A DNA stretch of 64,000 nt, from positions 229,701,127 through 229,765,126 of the forward strand of contig OV884056.1 of the NCBI GenBank assembly GCA_930367215.1, read 5' to 3'. The notes under the pieces were generated by a model, which was not told where the DNA came from, searched no databases, and saw only the letters and a list, made by a program, of their open reading frames with translations. The position numbers and the translations under genes were made by a program. This document shows positions 53,096 through 63,738 of the stretch, piece after piece; the first letter of the stretch is position 1, and every line of letters begins with the position of its first letter. The stretch comes from Pollenia angustigena (taxonomy: Eukaryota > Arthropoda > Insecta > Diptera > Polleniidae).

Positions 53096-54779
53096 TCTAT
53101 TGGCATTTTGGAAGAAGAACGTTATTGTAAAACACTATTTTTTATGGATAGTGGTTGGAATGTTTCTCCACACTTTTATTTTGACCCAAATTTACTTCGG
53201 CCGACTGATATTTGGTTTGATTGATGCAAAACTCTCTGAATGGAGCAGGAATTGCTTGAGAACAAGGAATCCGAACTTTACTTTGTTTTTGCTTGTCTTT
53301 AAAAACCACGAAAAAGGGACATAATGTTTTTCAATACTTTTATTAAATTTGTATATTTCTAAAATTCAGTACATACCTTAAAAGTAATGCGGTTGTAGAT
53401 GCAAAACTTGATTAGCTCTGAAACAGTAGTTAAAACATGAATTCAAAATGCAAATTCACATGTGCTTTGGATTTTAATGGAATAAAAAACTCGTGCAAAC
53501 AATTCGATTCTATAATCATTTAAATTTAATGTAATTATTTTCCCGAAGATGTTCATAATATTATTTAATTTCCATTCAACTTTATCCAAATACTTCAAGT
53601 TTTTGTTTTAATGTTGCTTGAATCACTTGTGTTATATCAATTTTTTATATACTGATTGAAAAAGAAGTTATAAACTAGGAAACTTGCATACATTATAAAA
53701 CATTTAAATCTCAAAACTTGAAAATTAAAAGTAAAGCTTTTAAAGCCTTTCATTTATCCTTCTATCCAAAATCCAGCAAAAAACTTGAACGTAAAACTTT
53801 CCAAAAAAGGCAGCACAACAAAACATGGCGCCAATATTTTTATGTTCTCTTAAAAGCTATCCACTCATACAAGCACACACACATATCGACTCCAAAAAAG
53901 TGATGTGTGGTAAAATACTCAAGTAAAAAACAGGTAAATAAATAGAAAACTCAACCTAAGAAATGAAATCATGGATTTAACTACCAGAACATTTTCTGAA
54001 AACAAAATTGGAAAAAACTCTTGTTAAAAAGTCATAAAATCCGCAATAAAACTGAAAATCAAAATTTTCTACAAAGGAAATAAATAGCAAAAAAAAAAAG
54101 CTGAACCTTAAAAAATCTAGAGTTGTAGAAAATTGACAAAAAAAAAAGAAAAAAATTGTTATGGAACAAAAATAAACCATAAAATGTTAGAATATTAAAC
54201 CCAGTCCTTTTTTGTATTTTGGCAGAAATACTTAACAAAAAAATACGAACAGAATAAAAAAAAACTGGATCGTTATGTAACAAAAACTTTTATAAAATTC
54301 ATTCTCCTTTGCTCTCCTCTATTTCGGCAGCAGTTTCAATGAGTTTGGTCAGGTTTAAGGTAAAATTTAAAACCTTACATTTTGTTTGTTTATGCCCGAC
54401 TGTACAGTATGAATGCAATTATAAAGTAGTAGTTTATGGGTTTGAGTTATTATTTAAAGCACATGAATATGTTTGCTGAAGACCTTAAGATTGGGGCCTC
54501 CATAAAGTCTTATTGCTTGGTTTAGCTGGAATATGGTAAACCATTAAACTGCTTGTGAATCAAATACTTTTTTTCTGCTGCTAAAACTCTTTGTATTAAA
54601 TACTTATTTATAAAAGCAAAAGCAATATTCTAAGAATTTTATTTTAAATCGTTAGCATTAAATGGCAGAAGTTTACCTAATGTCTTTTATGAATTCCTGA
54701 GAAAGTTGTATGTAATTCTTTAGAAGAAAACGTTATATTTAAATATGTGAAAAAAATGTTAATGCTCTAAAAAGTGTAG
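53096..54779. other. AT-rich stretch without recognised genes
   Basis: Open frames of 61-74 codons on both strands show no motif. Poly-A and poly-T tracts are frequent. No bounded repeat is seen. Confidence 0.4.
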
Positions 54780-55450
54780 ATAATATTTATAACCTAGCGG
54801 CATTTCAAAAACAGTGAAAACGCAAAGTTTATACATTCTTCGTAGATTTTAATGCCGCACTGTGTAAAGATTCAGGAAAGTCTCTTATATATAAGTTACA
54901 TAATATTGGTATTTCTACAAAAATGGTTAACATGATAGACAGCAAAATACAATAAAACTAATTTCTCAGTATGGACTGGAGAAGAGCTTTCTATAAAGAT
55001 TGATACCGTATGGGGTGTAAAATAAGGATGCCTTTTATCACCTACACTGTTCTCAATCTATCTAAATGATTTACACGATTATCTAGGAGGAGGATTAAAC
55101 GTAGAAAATGATAATATCAGATTATTAGTGAATGCCGACGACATAGTTATTCTGGCGGATGTTATTTAAACTATGGAGGAAATGATTGGTAATCTAGAAA
55201 CATATTGTAATTGATGGAATTTGGAGTTAAACATAAGCAAATCGGAAATGGTTACATTTGGAAATGGTGGAAGATTGTCTCGGCGTGAACATTTTGTACT
55301 CAATGGCTTAATAATAAAAATTACAGCGGAATACACATATTTGGGAAGTCTTTCATCAATCATTTAGAAAGAAGAAACGCATCTGCTGAGAAAATATAAA
55401 TGCGATATGAAATAGTTTTTTAGGGAAAAATTTAATATCGATTAAACCCA
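54780..55450 (+). pseudogene. Non-LTR retrotransposon reverse transcriptase relic
   Basis: Ordered reverse-transcriptase motifs are present in one frame. VYTFFVDFNAAL holds motif A with its catalytic Asp. GCLLSPTLFSIYLNDLHDYL is motif B, with a stop just before GCLL. NADDIVILAD is motif C, where the usual YADD has become NADD. NLELNISKSEMVTFGNGG follows as motif D, then YTYLGSL. The enzyme copies the element's RNA into DNA at a nicked target. Stops at the start of motif B, after VI, after TYCN and after SSII kill the frame. Downstream the LINE is broken by DNA elements at 55452-56582 and 56794-58833, and its C-terminal end is probably the frame at 59040-59492. The clade is not determined. Confidence 0.85.
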
Positions 55451-55451
55451 A

Positions 55452-56582
55452 AGGCTCAGTTAGTCTTTACTTTCTGTTGCTGTTTTGTTCCGTACCGTTC
55501 TGTTTCGAAATTGTAATAGTTAGTTTTTCTGTAGTAACTTATTAGCCATTTATGAAAAATTTATTAGTTTTGCACCGTCCATTGTTTTATTTCAATAACT
55601 TTGATGCACATAAATTTGAAGAAATTAAATTTTATGATAATCAAAAAACAGTATTATGTATTCATTATTATTTATTTTTTTTTTTTTGCTGTCACTTACA
55701 AGTTTTTGATTTTAAAGGTCCCATTAGCCGACCGTAAATGTAGAAATGTAAATGTAATGTAAACAGCTGATCGTTTCTGTTATATGGAAAGCAATGCAAA
55801 TGCTTAACTGACTGTAATGTCACTTAACCGTAACGTGCCAACCTGTAGGAAATAGAATTTCATTACGAGGTTACGTGACAGTTGTAGATAGTGATGGGCT
55901 ACTTATATTTTAAATGCAATCACTCTTTTTGTTTGGTACTTTTTCAGTTATAATATCTGTGGACTTTTTACAAAACAAGTAACAATCCATACATATTTTC
56001 ATTTATACAAATATATGCTTAGATGTATAAAATTAACAAATGTATACATACCCACAAACAAACAAAGTCTGGGTTGTAATGGTATCAAAACCTTGTTTAG
56101 GTGTATGCACATTTTGCAATAAATGTAAGAACATGTGTACGAATATGATATGATACATATTTGTTTTTTGTAAATCTGTAATATTAACATCAAATATTAA
56201 ATGATTTATTTATTTATACATTCAAGAAATACAGTTTTAATACTATTTAAATCACTTGGTACTTTTTCTGCAAAGCGGTAACTATTTCAACATTTTTAAT
56301 TCTCATCACTGTGTGTGTTGTTTTATGCATACTAATGCTTTTTTGTTTTTTGTTGTGAAAAACAGCTGACACGTTCTTACATGTTCTATAAGTGCACAAA
56401 AGAGCTTACAGTACGTTACGGTACTTTGCATTGCATTTAATTACATTTACGGTCGGCTAAAGCGGCCTTAACAAACTGAACCGCAACGGAACAGAAAAAC
56501 TAATCAATTTTATAGGTTTTTTAATAACAAAAACAAATCAATCGATTCGTAACAGAACAGAAAGTAACGACTAACTGAGCCT
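55452..56582. mobile_element. Harbinger-like TIR element inserted in the LINE
   Basis: The left end AGGCTCAGTTAGTCTTTACT and the inverted right end AGGCTCAGTTAGTCGTTACT match for about 27 bp. The flanks are CAA and TAA, compatible with a decayed TWA duplication. It is 1131 bp and non-coding, and carries another element at 55716-56468. Confidence 0.65.
55716..56468. mobile_element. Harbinger-like MITE nested in the previous element
   Basis: The left end AGGTCCCATTAGCCGACCGT and the inverted right end AGGCCGCTTTAGCCGACCGT are the same length and continue AAATGTA. TAA flanks both sides (55713-55715 and 56469-56471), a TWA-type duplication. It is 753 bp and non-coding. Confidence 0.72.
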
Positions 56583-56585
56583 TAA

Positions 56586-56789
56586 GTGTGTAGAGCAATT
56601 CAAACATTTGGGGATTTGCACTTGTTTGACGAAGTTGCAAGTTACAAAGATTTTTCCTTATAAAGGTTTTAAAACTACCTTCGTTTACGCCAAATAGTTA
56701 TATATACTTTGGATCTACACCAAAATTACCTTATTACAACACTTTTTCACTACAACAATCAACGCCTACCAAACTTTTTTAAAAGAATA
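56586..56789 (+). pseudogene. Probable continuation of the LINE between two insertions
   Basis: This 204-bp segment lies between the Harbinger-like nest and the piggyBac. One frame reads VCRAIQTFGDLHLFDEVASY followed by stops, plausible for the region downstream of a LINE reverse transcriptase. The assignment is by position and weak coding character only. Confidence 0.35.
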
Positions 56790-57250
56790 TTAAACCTTTC
56801 AGACATTTTGTCCAATTTATTGGACATTTAAATTTTTTTCTTTGAAGTCACGTAGAGTTGACGCAAATCAACCGATTTTTTAGTATTTACCGTAATAAAA
56901 AGAGTGTTTGTTATACTTTAAACACATATGTTTTAAAAGTGATATTTTTTATTAATTTGTGTTAAATTGAGTGATTTTCAAAAGTTCCTTTGCTATTGTG
57001 AAATATAGTACTCTTCAGTGCTTGTTTTAAGTGATAATAACGTTATTTTACACTTAGAAAAAAATTTGTTAGTATTACTTGAGTAGTTCTTAAGCTATTA
57101 GAATGTTAATTGCATTTAATTTTAAAATTATATAGCCCCTAGACGCTTTTAAATGCACGGCCATATTATTGGACAAATTGACTTTGTGGTTGAAGTTTTT
57201 GGAATTGGCGAGAACATTTATTTTGCCAGAACTGGTGTTAATTTTACGAA

Positions 57251-58335
57251 ATGGCTTTAAAACTACTACTTAGTGAAGAAGAAATCTTGAAACTTTTTAA
57301 AGAATCTTCTGATGTAAGCGATGCTAGTGCAGATGATGAGCTTTTCTCTTAGTAAGTTTCTTGAATTTAGTACAAACTCTTGTGGGGTTTTGTTGATGCA
57401 CAGACGGCCCTAAGCTAGGGGATAGAACGAGGGTCTATGTTGAAAATACAGAAACCGAGATTTTCTACCGTCTGCCGGATAAAGGCAAAAGCTCCCAGGT
57501 GAAGTTCATGCTATTACGGAATGTATGAGATTAATGGAATCGAATATGGGGCGATTAGATGCCAATATATTTACCGACAGCCAAAGGGCAATTAGGGCGA
57601 TAGCAGTTAATAGGCTTAAATCGAGGAATCTGACGAGTTTTGAGCGTTTGGTGAGGAGAGCGAGACGCTGAACACTTTTACAGCCACTGTCAGGACTTCG
57701 TCGAATTAATATCGAAACACCTCGGGTGCGATGTCAACCTTGACTGGAAAACCTTAGGAATTACGTCCGGGAAACTGAGTTTCTTAACGCCAGACGTTAA
57801 TACCCTCCCTAAAGGTGGTGGTAGCACTACCATCTAAGTCCCCATGTTTCCTAAGGAGTGCACAACAGGCCCAGTAGTGGCCTAGGTGTATATCGTACTG
57901 TAATGAGGTTGTATCCTTGATGCGTCGTCCTCCTTTCGACCCACCCTTACCTTAATTTTTTGAAACGGGGGTTCAAGACCATGAAGCATTTCCAAAAGAA
58001 ATTGAAGATGAAGAAGTCTAAGGAGAATTGAGCTGACCCACATTGTGGATTAGGTACCACAACCAAAAACTATGAAAGCACCAAAATGAAATTTACTGAA
58101 AATCTATTGTATGGAAGAAAAGGCTAATGCGAAATCAAAAACTAGTCGCATTTGTTCCACCAAATGATAATATTATTATAGAAACTCCATTTTAAATATT
58201 TCCAAAAATATGTATATCGACAATAATTTTTTGACAATGCCACATGTTACACAATTTTATATGCCGTTCAGCAGAGCAAGTCATCTTTTAAACCATCCAG
58301 CGCTGATGAAATACGCGTATTTTTGGACTTCATAT
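57251..58335 (+). pseudogene. piggyBac-type transposase relic (N-terminal pieces)
   Basis: The ATG at 57251 opens MALKLLLSEEEILKLFKESS and DVSDASADDELFS then a stop. A short acidic N-terminus of the form LxEEEIxxLxxESSDxSD is typical of piggyBac family proteins. After the nested LINE piece, further fragments are EAFPKEIEDEE near 57986, FVPPNDNIIIETPF near 58150, and SADEIRVFL near 58300, which fits the entry of the DDE_Tnp_1_7 domain. The catalytic Asp blocks and cysteine-rich domain are deleted. The terminal repeats and TTAA support the family; the individual fragments are weak on their own. Confidence 0.6.
57390..57955 (+). pseudogene. RNase H domain fragment of a jockey/R1-like LINE
   Basis: Motifs follow RNase HI order. 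TDGPKLGDRT comes first (first Asp, normally TDGSK), then VENTETEIFYRLPDKGKSSQ, a frameshift, EVHAITECMRLMESN (catalytic Glu), and IFTDSQRAIRAIAVNRLKSR (second Asp), then stops and HLGCDVNLDWKTLG. RNase H degrades the RNA strand of the RNA-DNA hybrid during reverse transcription. This domain lies C-terminal to the reverse transcriptase in some LINE clades. The piece interrupts the piggyBac element at 56794-58833 and is more GC-rich than its surroundings. It may be the same family as the 3' end at 59700-60056. Confidence 0.8.
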
Positions 58336-58837
58336 TATGATGAAAAATGGTCCGTAATTACCAGTTGTCCGTGTAGGAAAATATTTACTTGGACGAGCAA
58401 ATTAATCCATTCAAAGCAAAATGTATTTCTTTCTACTGAGCCATTGCAAAATTCAATCCAGCACAAAAAAACAAGCGATGTTCACAACCGCTAACCAATA
58501 TTTAAGGAAAATACAAACACTGGTCGCTACAAAATAGTCGGTTATTCAAAAAAATTATTTTTTATTTGCAACACCTGCTTTGCTAACTATCACACAAAAC
58601 AGATTCTTTTTAATACCTTTGTCTCATTAAATTACACCTTTTGACTTTAAGTTTACTTAGAAGAAACATGCCCACAGAGTAACTTTGTCCAATATATTGG
58701 ACAACACTTTGCGGCCAGGTGAGACAACCTACCTGTAATCTGAATCCAGATTCTTAATCAGCACTCCCAAATTAGCTTACACTGAAAATTTCCGATTTTT
58801 ATCTCAACTGGTTCTATTTAATGTCTGAAAGGTTTAA

Positions 58838-59610
58838 TAGAGAAACTACTTTTTTATTTTGCGTTGACTTGAATGTAACTCAAATTGCAGATTGTGTCAC
58901 TAGAGAAGATTGGATGCATATGAGAGTAGAAATTTGAACTAAATTTAAACTGAAAGAAAAGACGAATATTATTTTTGTCAAGCTAATAGGGCCTAAATTT
59001 CTTCAATGTAAATAAAATTCAATTTTTAATTACAATATTTTGTTTGTATTTTGTTTATTGTTGAAGAGGGCATCTGCAACAAATCGGTTCTTTAAACAAT
59101 TAAATTATAGCAACAAACAACTTTACCTCGAAAGTAGCCCCAGTGTTAACGCAATAAGCATGGTATTTAAGGCAAAGTGCGATCTAATCGAACTAAATGC
59201 CACCCGCTTTTGCCAAAATCTGCCCAAAACATGTTCGTTATGCAAACTTAATGAATTTGAAACTCTCCATCATTTCTTAGCCAAATACTCAATTCTTAAA
59301 AATATTAGTTTTCGATGTTTTAATAAATCAGTTTTCTCTGAAAATGAATTAATAAACTTATTAAATAATGCAAGTATAACTTTTAGAGAACTAAATCGTG
59401 ACATTATAGATTCTTTAGATTATAGAAAGAAAATTATAATGGAATTTAATTATTACAAAACAAAACCGCTATATTATTGTATTAAACTGTAAATTTTAAG
59501 TAACAATCACGACCGACGAAAATATCTCATAGTCGTAAGTTCTTTTTGACATTAGTTATAAAATTATAGTACTTATTGTATATTTCGAAGAATAAAGAAC
59601 AACTTAGTGC
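58838..59610 (+). pseudogene. LINE C-terminal region with zinc-binding-like motif
   Basis: The frame 59040-59492 (150 codons, the second longest in the window) includes KTCSLCKLNEFETLHHFLAK and YSILKNISFRCFNKSVFSEN, then INLLNN and LDYRKKIIMEFNYY. CxxC followed by a HFLxxC-type block and an RKxIIxEF tail is the C-terminal end found in many insect LINE proteins; here the last Cys is Tyr. It lies on the same strand and downstream of the reverse transcriptase at 54780-55450, and I infer it is the same LINE resumed after the piggyBac insertion, with decayed sequence from 58838 to 59039. The ATG is internal to the old frame, so no start is claimed. Confidence 0.65.
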
Positions 59611-59699
59611 AGAATTAAAACCGGAATATGGGTCGAAACCCTACCTATTGAAACCGTTGCACACTGGGGTAATTAGTATTGATTTGTGAGATTAACACT

Positions 59700-60056
59700 T
59701 GTCCACAATTTGATACAAGAAACACAATTTGGTTAAAAATGTTAGGTTAGATTGGCCGGTCACAAAGACCCCGCATAGACCAAAAAGGTCCCTAACGTTA
59801 CCACGTTGTACTATAACCCGTAGAATAAAGTCAGTAAAAAGGTCATTCAGAGAACCGCAAACTCTCTTGACGAATGCCAGAAGTCTCACTAACCCAATTC
59901 CAGAGATTTCCCCGATATCTTGGAAGTAATGATCTCCCAGATAGTTCGCCCTGGAGTGCACAAGTGCCGAGTCGTAGCAGAGCAAGTGCTCTACCGTCTC
60001 CTTTTCCCCTGGTACCCTACAGAATCTACACTTGTCACTATGTAGCCGCCCTGGGT
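59700..60056 (-). pseudogene. Jockey/R1-like LINE 3' end with CCHC motif
   Basis: On the minus strand from about 60052: RLHSDKCRFCRVPGEKETVE, HLLCYDSALVHSRANYLGDH, YFQDIGEISGIGLVRLLAFV and KRV. CxxC, then HLLC, then RxxxLGxxxFxDIxxIS is the C-terminal zinc-binding tail of jockey- or R1-type LINE proteins. The upstream part is absent, a usual 5' truncation. The frame stays open over the motif region, so this copy is fairly young. It may belong with the RNase H fragment at 57390-57955, which is on the opposite strand. Confidence 0.8.
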
Positions 60057-61469
60057 TAAAAATTTTAAATTTATCTCAGGCCACTTGCACAATATCAATA
60101 TATTATGAGAAATATTTGAATAAGAGCTTAATTTTAATAAAACTATTACTGTTCTTATTTGTGTATGAGTTTTTGTTTTCGTAGGATACTGCTAAACTAT
60201 TCGCAAAAAAATATATATTTTTAACGGCAGTTTCAAAACTTTATTTTCAAATTTTTAAAAATTTTGTTAAACAAATTTCAGTTTTTTTGTATAATCACAT
60301 TAGGATTTATTAATGATATAATAGGGAATTAAAATATGAAAAAATTATGCCAATACCTCCCATAAATTTTCCGCACCTGCGATTTAAATTTTGTGATTTT
60401 CGGGAAAAATTAAATTGTTGGCCATATATTGGCGAATGAGTGCAATTTCCCTACTGAAATGAACTATAAGCAAAAACCTTTTAAAAATATTTTACTCCAG
60501 ATAATTCTAAACAAACATTAAAATCGGAAAAATATTTAAAGGAAAGATAGCGAAATTTTGTACAATTTTGTGCCGACTTACATGAAACTGAAGAAAAAAA
60601 CATTCAAGTCATAAGAAGACAAAATGCGAAAAAATTAAGATTAATCCTTAAATGGACTTGGATTCAAAATTACCTCAAACTTTTTAAACTTAAACAAAAC
60701 TTTAAAAAAGTCAACTTTGCAATTACACTCCGGTTTTCTATGGCATGGTGGTGGAAAATTGTGTTCTCTTTTAACTGGTATCCATATTATTATTGAATAT
60801 CCTTAACTGGGTTTTTTTTGGTTAAGTTATGCAGACTAGTTTTTTATATCGGATGGATGCCAGTATATAAATATAATTTAAACAATGTATCTATGTATAT
60901 ATTTTTATAGCGTATGATGGTTAAAATAAATAAATATTGATCATACGCCTCCGAACATACAATGCATGGTTTAGAAACTTTTACCACAGAAGAATTTCAT
61001 TAATTAGTAAAAAATGTTTTTTTTTCTATTTTGATAATCAAAGGCCTCTTTTATTAGACAAAAGATTTCCGCTGGCTATCGGACATCGACTATAGAAAGT
61101 ACATTTTGTATTATGAGTTGACAGTACTGTCAAAAATTTCGTTGTGCGTCGATTTTTTTACGAAAACAATTTTGCTTTAGATACTGTAAATATATTTAAA
61201 GAAAATTTTCTGAAAATGTAAATATATGTTAGCTTTTTAATTTTCCAAATACAACATTCTTAAATATTAAACAGCTATTTGAAAGGCCCGTTTTCCTTAT
61301 GGCACAAATTTGTTTTTTGGCAAAAACGATTTGCATAAAAGTTCAGCGTGTAAAAAAGTGGGATGAAACCTCTTAGAAACTTAATTTCTCGGGGCCAACC
61401 ATAATATCGCCGTGGTCATGTATAACTTAAATCTAATTTTTTAAATTTGTAAACAAAAGTTTTTTTTTA
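60057..61469. other. AT-rich stretch without recognised genes
   Basis: No coding relic, RNA gene or bounded repeat is seen. Confidence 0.4.
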
Positions 61470-61733
61470 AGTAAAAATGTACTCCTGTGAATAAACTTAT
61501 GGTGTTTTCTTTTCTACAAAAAAGTGTGACATTTTATTTAAAAAAACGCAATTTGGTGTCTGTTTCATTAAAATTTTGCTTCCAAAAAAGGGTGAGTTTT
61601 TTAGAATAAAACAAGCCACCCTTTTCAGGAGCAAAATGTTTAAGAAAGACTCCAAATTGCATTTTTTATTAAATAAGATGTCACCTTTTTTGTAGAAAAG
61701 AAAACACCATTAATCACAAAAGTACATTTTTAT
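61470..61733. repeat. Imperfect palindrome, arms of about 125 bp
   Basis: GTAAAAATGTACTCCTGTGA and TATGGTGTTTTCTTTTCTAC in the left arm face TGTAGAAAAGAAAACACCAT and AAGTACATTTTTATCG in the right. The inner parts GCAATTTGGTGTCTGTTTC and AAGACTCCAAATTGC, and TCCAAAAAAGGGTGAG and AGCCACCCTTTTCAGGA, also pair. The loop is only about 15 bp. It is probably a foldback element or MITE. Confidence 0.8.
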
Positions 61734-62227
61734 CGAATGTGCGCATTAATACCAAATGAAAATTCGTTGGATCAGCTAACTCGACTGCTGTCGAAAATCG
61801 GAGTTAGTTCATAATAGGAACTTAAGCTGCTAGCCTTGTTGCTAGGGACTCTAGGAATCAGCGTAGAACAGTAAGAAACTATCTAACTATTCTCTTTGCC
61901 TTAAGGGCATTAATGCTTTTAGATAATTTTAGTTACCTATGACGTAAGTGAAGCCTATTATAGCCGCTTTGTCATACCTTAACCAAATAGAATGGAAAAA
62001 AAATTGGGCAAAATCTGGAATATAAAAGGGTTGCATTAAACCCACAAGCATTTCAGCACTAAGCGCTCTTTTAAGATATTATAATTTTATATGTGATGTA
62101 TTGGATATATTATATATATACAATTAGTATTAGTATTGTCACTTATATTCGAGTAGTATTTTTATGTGGAACCTCAAATTTGGTTACAGTAAAAATTTTC
62201 AAAACTTTCCCTTGAATAAGTTTTTAA
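61734..62227. other. AT-rich spacer, nothing recognised
   Basis: No gene or bounded repeat is supported. TATAAAAGG near 62022 is a TATA-like string without any downstream gene. Confidence 0.4.
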
Positions 62228-63738
62228 TATAGAGCAATTCCATATGAAAACGATCAAAATTCGCAAATTTTTGGACGACCCCTCTCCGATTTTAAAATAG
62301 ATAGTCTCAATCGATTGCAAAGCAAAAAATAATGTACCTACATATTTTTTTTTTTTTATAGTGACTGGTTTAGTGGTGGTGTACACCACTGTCATGTGAC
62401 AAAATTGAAGAATTCTTCATAAGGGACCTCATTGAAAGTTGTTTTAAGAACCAGCAATAAAAAAATGGGCCCCGACTCCTTGTTTGGACAGGAGAAGAGC
62501 ATTTAAGAGACCACCTTGTTAAAAATACATTTTAAAAACTATTTTACAGTTAAAAATACATTTATGAAGAAAAAATCTTTCTTATTTTGCTGCTTATACT
62601 TAACTACAATATTTATTAAAAATTTCAATTGTCTTGGCATCATTATAAAATTAAAGTAACTTTAAATTTAGCACGTCGGCAGACGAAGAGTACCGCTTTA
62701 CATTAATTGACATATCAGAAATATTTGGTATGAAGCAATGAAACGTTTGCGTTCCAGTTATAGTTTTGACATTATTATATCTGATTTGAATTCGTCGCTC
62801 CATGGCATCGTGTTCTTTTTGAGTGCATAAAACTGTGTTAATGGCAATTTCCTTGCTTTGAATCCACGAAAACAAATGTTGTACACTTAAGATCTGGTCA
62901 GTATATGGCCTTTGCAAACTTGCCTTAGTCGCCATGCGTTTTAGGGTTCCCCCTAACGCATTGCATGGGCCCTTACCGTGGGACGTTGCGAAAGAGTGCC
63001 ACTCGACCTTGCAGTTTTGTTCTTCTTCAATTATGCAAAGATTGTAAAAATTTTTTTTATTCTTGTACTGAGAAGCCGCGCCGTCTGAGAAAAACGTTAC
63101 TTTGCCACTGCTGCTATTATCCATGGATTTATGGCCGATCTTGTGAAGGCAGGCAGACCATATTCACTACACACTCAACTTGGGGCTCTTAAAAAAAAAT
63201 TGATTTTTTTCTTCATAAATGTATTTTTAACTGTAAAATAATTTTTAAAATGTATTTTTAACAAGGTGGTCTCTTAAATGCTCTTCTCCTGTCCAAATAC
63301 GGAGTCGGGGCCCATTTTTTTATTGCTGATTCTTAAAGCAAAAATTATGAGGAATCCAAAAAAAAAATTAGCCGGACAATTTAGGAGCTTCTGTGGAAAA
63401 TCGGAAAATTTAATTTTCTTGGGAAAATTTAAAGGTAAATTTCTAAGAAAAATTAGGAAAATTTTATTTTTCAATTAAAGCCTGATTCAATACCTTTCCA
63501 ACGAGCTATCACTCGCTGCGATCGCTTTAGTAGTTTTTCTTTCAATGAGGTCCCTTATGAAGAATTCTTCAATTTTGTCACATGACAGTGGTGTACACCA
63601 CCACTTAACCAGTCACTATAAAAAAAAAAAATATGTAGGTACATTATTTTTTGTTGGGCAATCGATTGAGACTATTTATTTTAAAATCGGAGAGGGGTCG
63701 TCCAAAAGGTGATCGCTTTCATATGGAATTGCTCTATA
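62228..63738. mobile_element. Long-TIR DNA element carrying an unassigned ORF
   Basis: The left arm 62228-62578 (start TATAGAGCAATTCCATATGA) and the right arm 63199-63738 are inverse copies with few differences. Shared blocks include GACCCCTCTCCGATTTTAAA, GTGGTGTACACCACTGTCAT, GAATTCTTCATAAGGGACCT and GGCCCCGACTC. The right arm has about 170-190 extra bases (63352-63530). Terminal repeats of about 350 bp are unusually long. The 620-bp centre holds a minus-strand ORF (62651-63124). No target duplication is obvious. Confidence 0.82.
62651..63124 (-). CDS. Unassigned transposon-borne protein fragment (SDGAASQYKN motif)
   Basis: This 157-codon frame is the longest in the window and its composition is protein-like. 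Visible motifs are TFFSDGAASQYKNKKNFYNL (residues about 9-28), WHSFATSHGKGPCNALGGTL with KR (41-62), then QRPYTDQILSVQHLFSW, TITGTQTFHCFIP and SINVKRYSSS near the end. The frame is open upstream of its ATG for only a short way (IGHKSMDN) before stops, so it is a C-terminal part of a longer protein. SDGxxxQYKN and SHGKGPxxxxGGTLKR recur in uncharacterised arthropod and cnidarian proteins that I associate with transposable elements; a nuclease fold of RNase H type with Asp in SDGAA is possible. Its place between long terminal repeats supports a transposase origin. I cannot name the family. Confidence 0.6.
   Translation of the reverse strand: MDNSSSGKVTFFSDGAASQYKNKKNFYNLCIIEEEQNCKVEWHSFATSHGKGPCNALGGTLKRMATKASLQRPYTDQILSVQHLFSWIQSKEIAINTVLCTQKEHDAMERRIQIRYNNVKTITGTQTFHCFIPNISDMSINVKRYSSSADVLNLKLL

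Larger units (their letters stand above)
56794..58833 (+). mobile_element. piggyBac-type element with ACCTTTCAGACATT ends
   Basis: TTAA flanks both ends (56790-56793 and 58834-58837). The terminal repeats ACCTTTCAGACATT and AATGTCTGAAAGGT are perfect inverses. Subterminal palindromes are TGTCCAATTTATTGGACA near 56809 and the perfect TTGTCCAATATATTGGACAA near 58687. It is 2040 bp, containing pieces of a piggyBac transposase gene and a nested LINE fragment (about 57390-57955). Confidence 0.88.

Noticed and set aside
59729..60059. Plus-strand frames of 61-66 codons
   Set aside because: They are shadows of the minus-strand LINE 3' end with the CxxC and HLLC motif.
62018..62032. TATA-box promoter
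   Set aside because: TATAAAAGG is expected by chance in AT-rich DNA and no gene follows.
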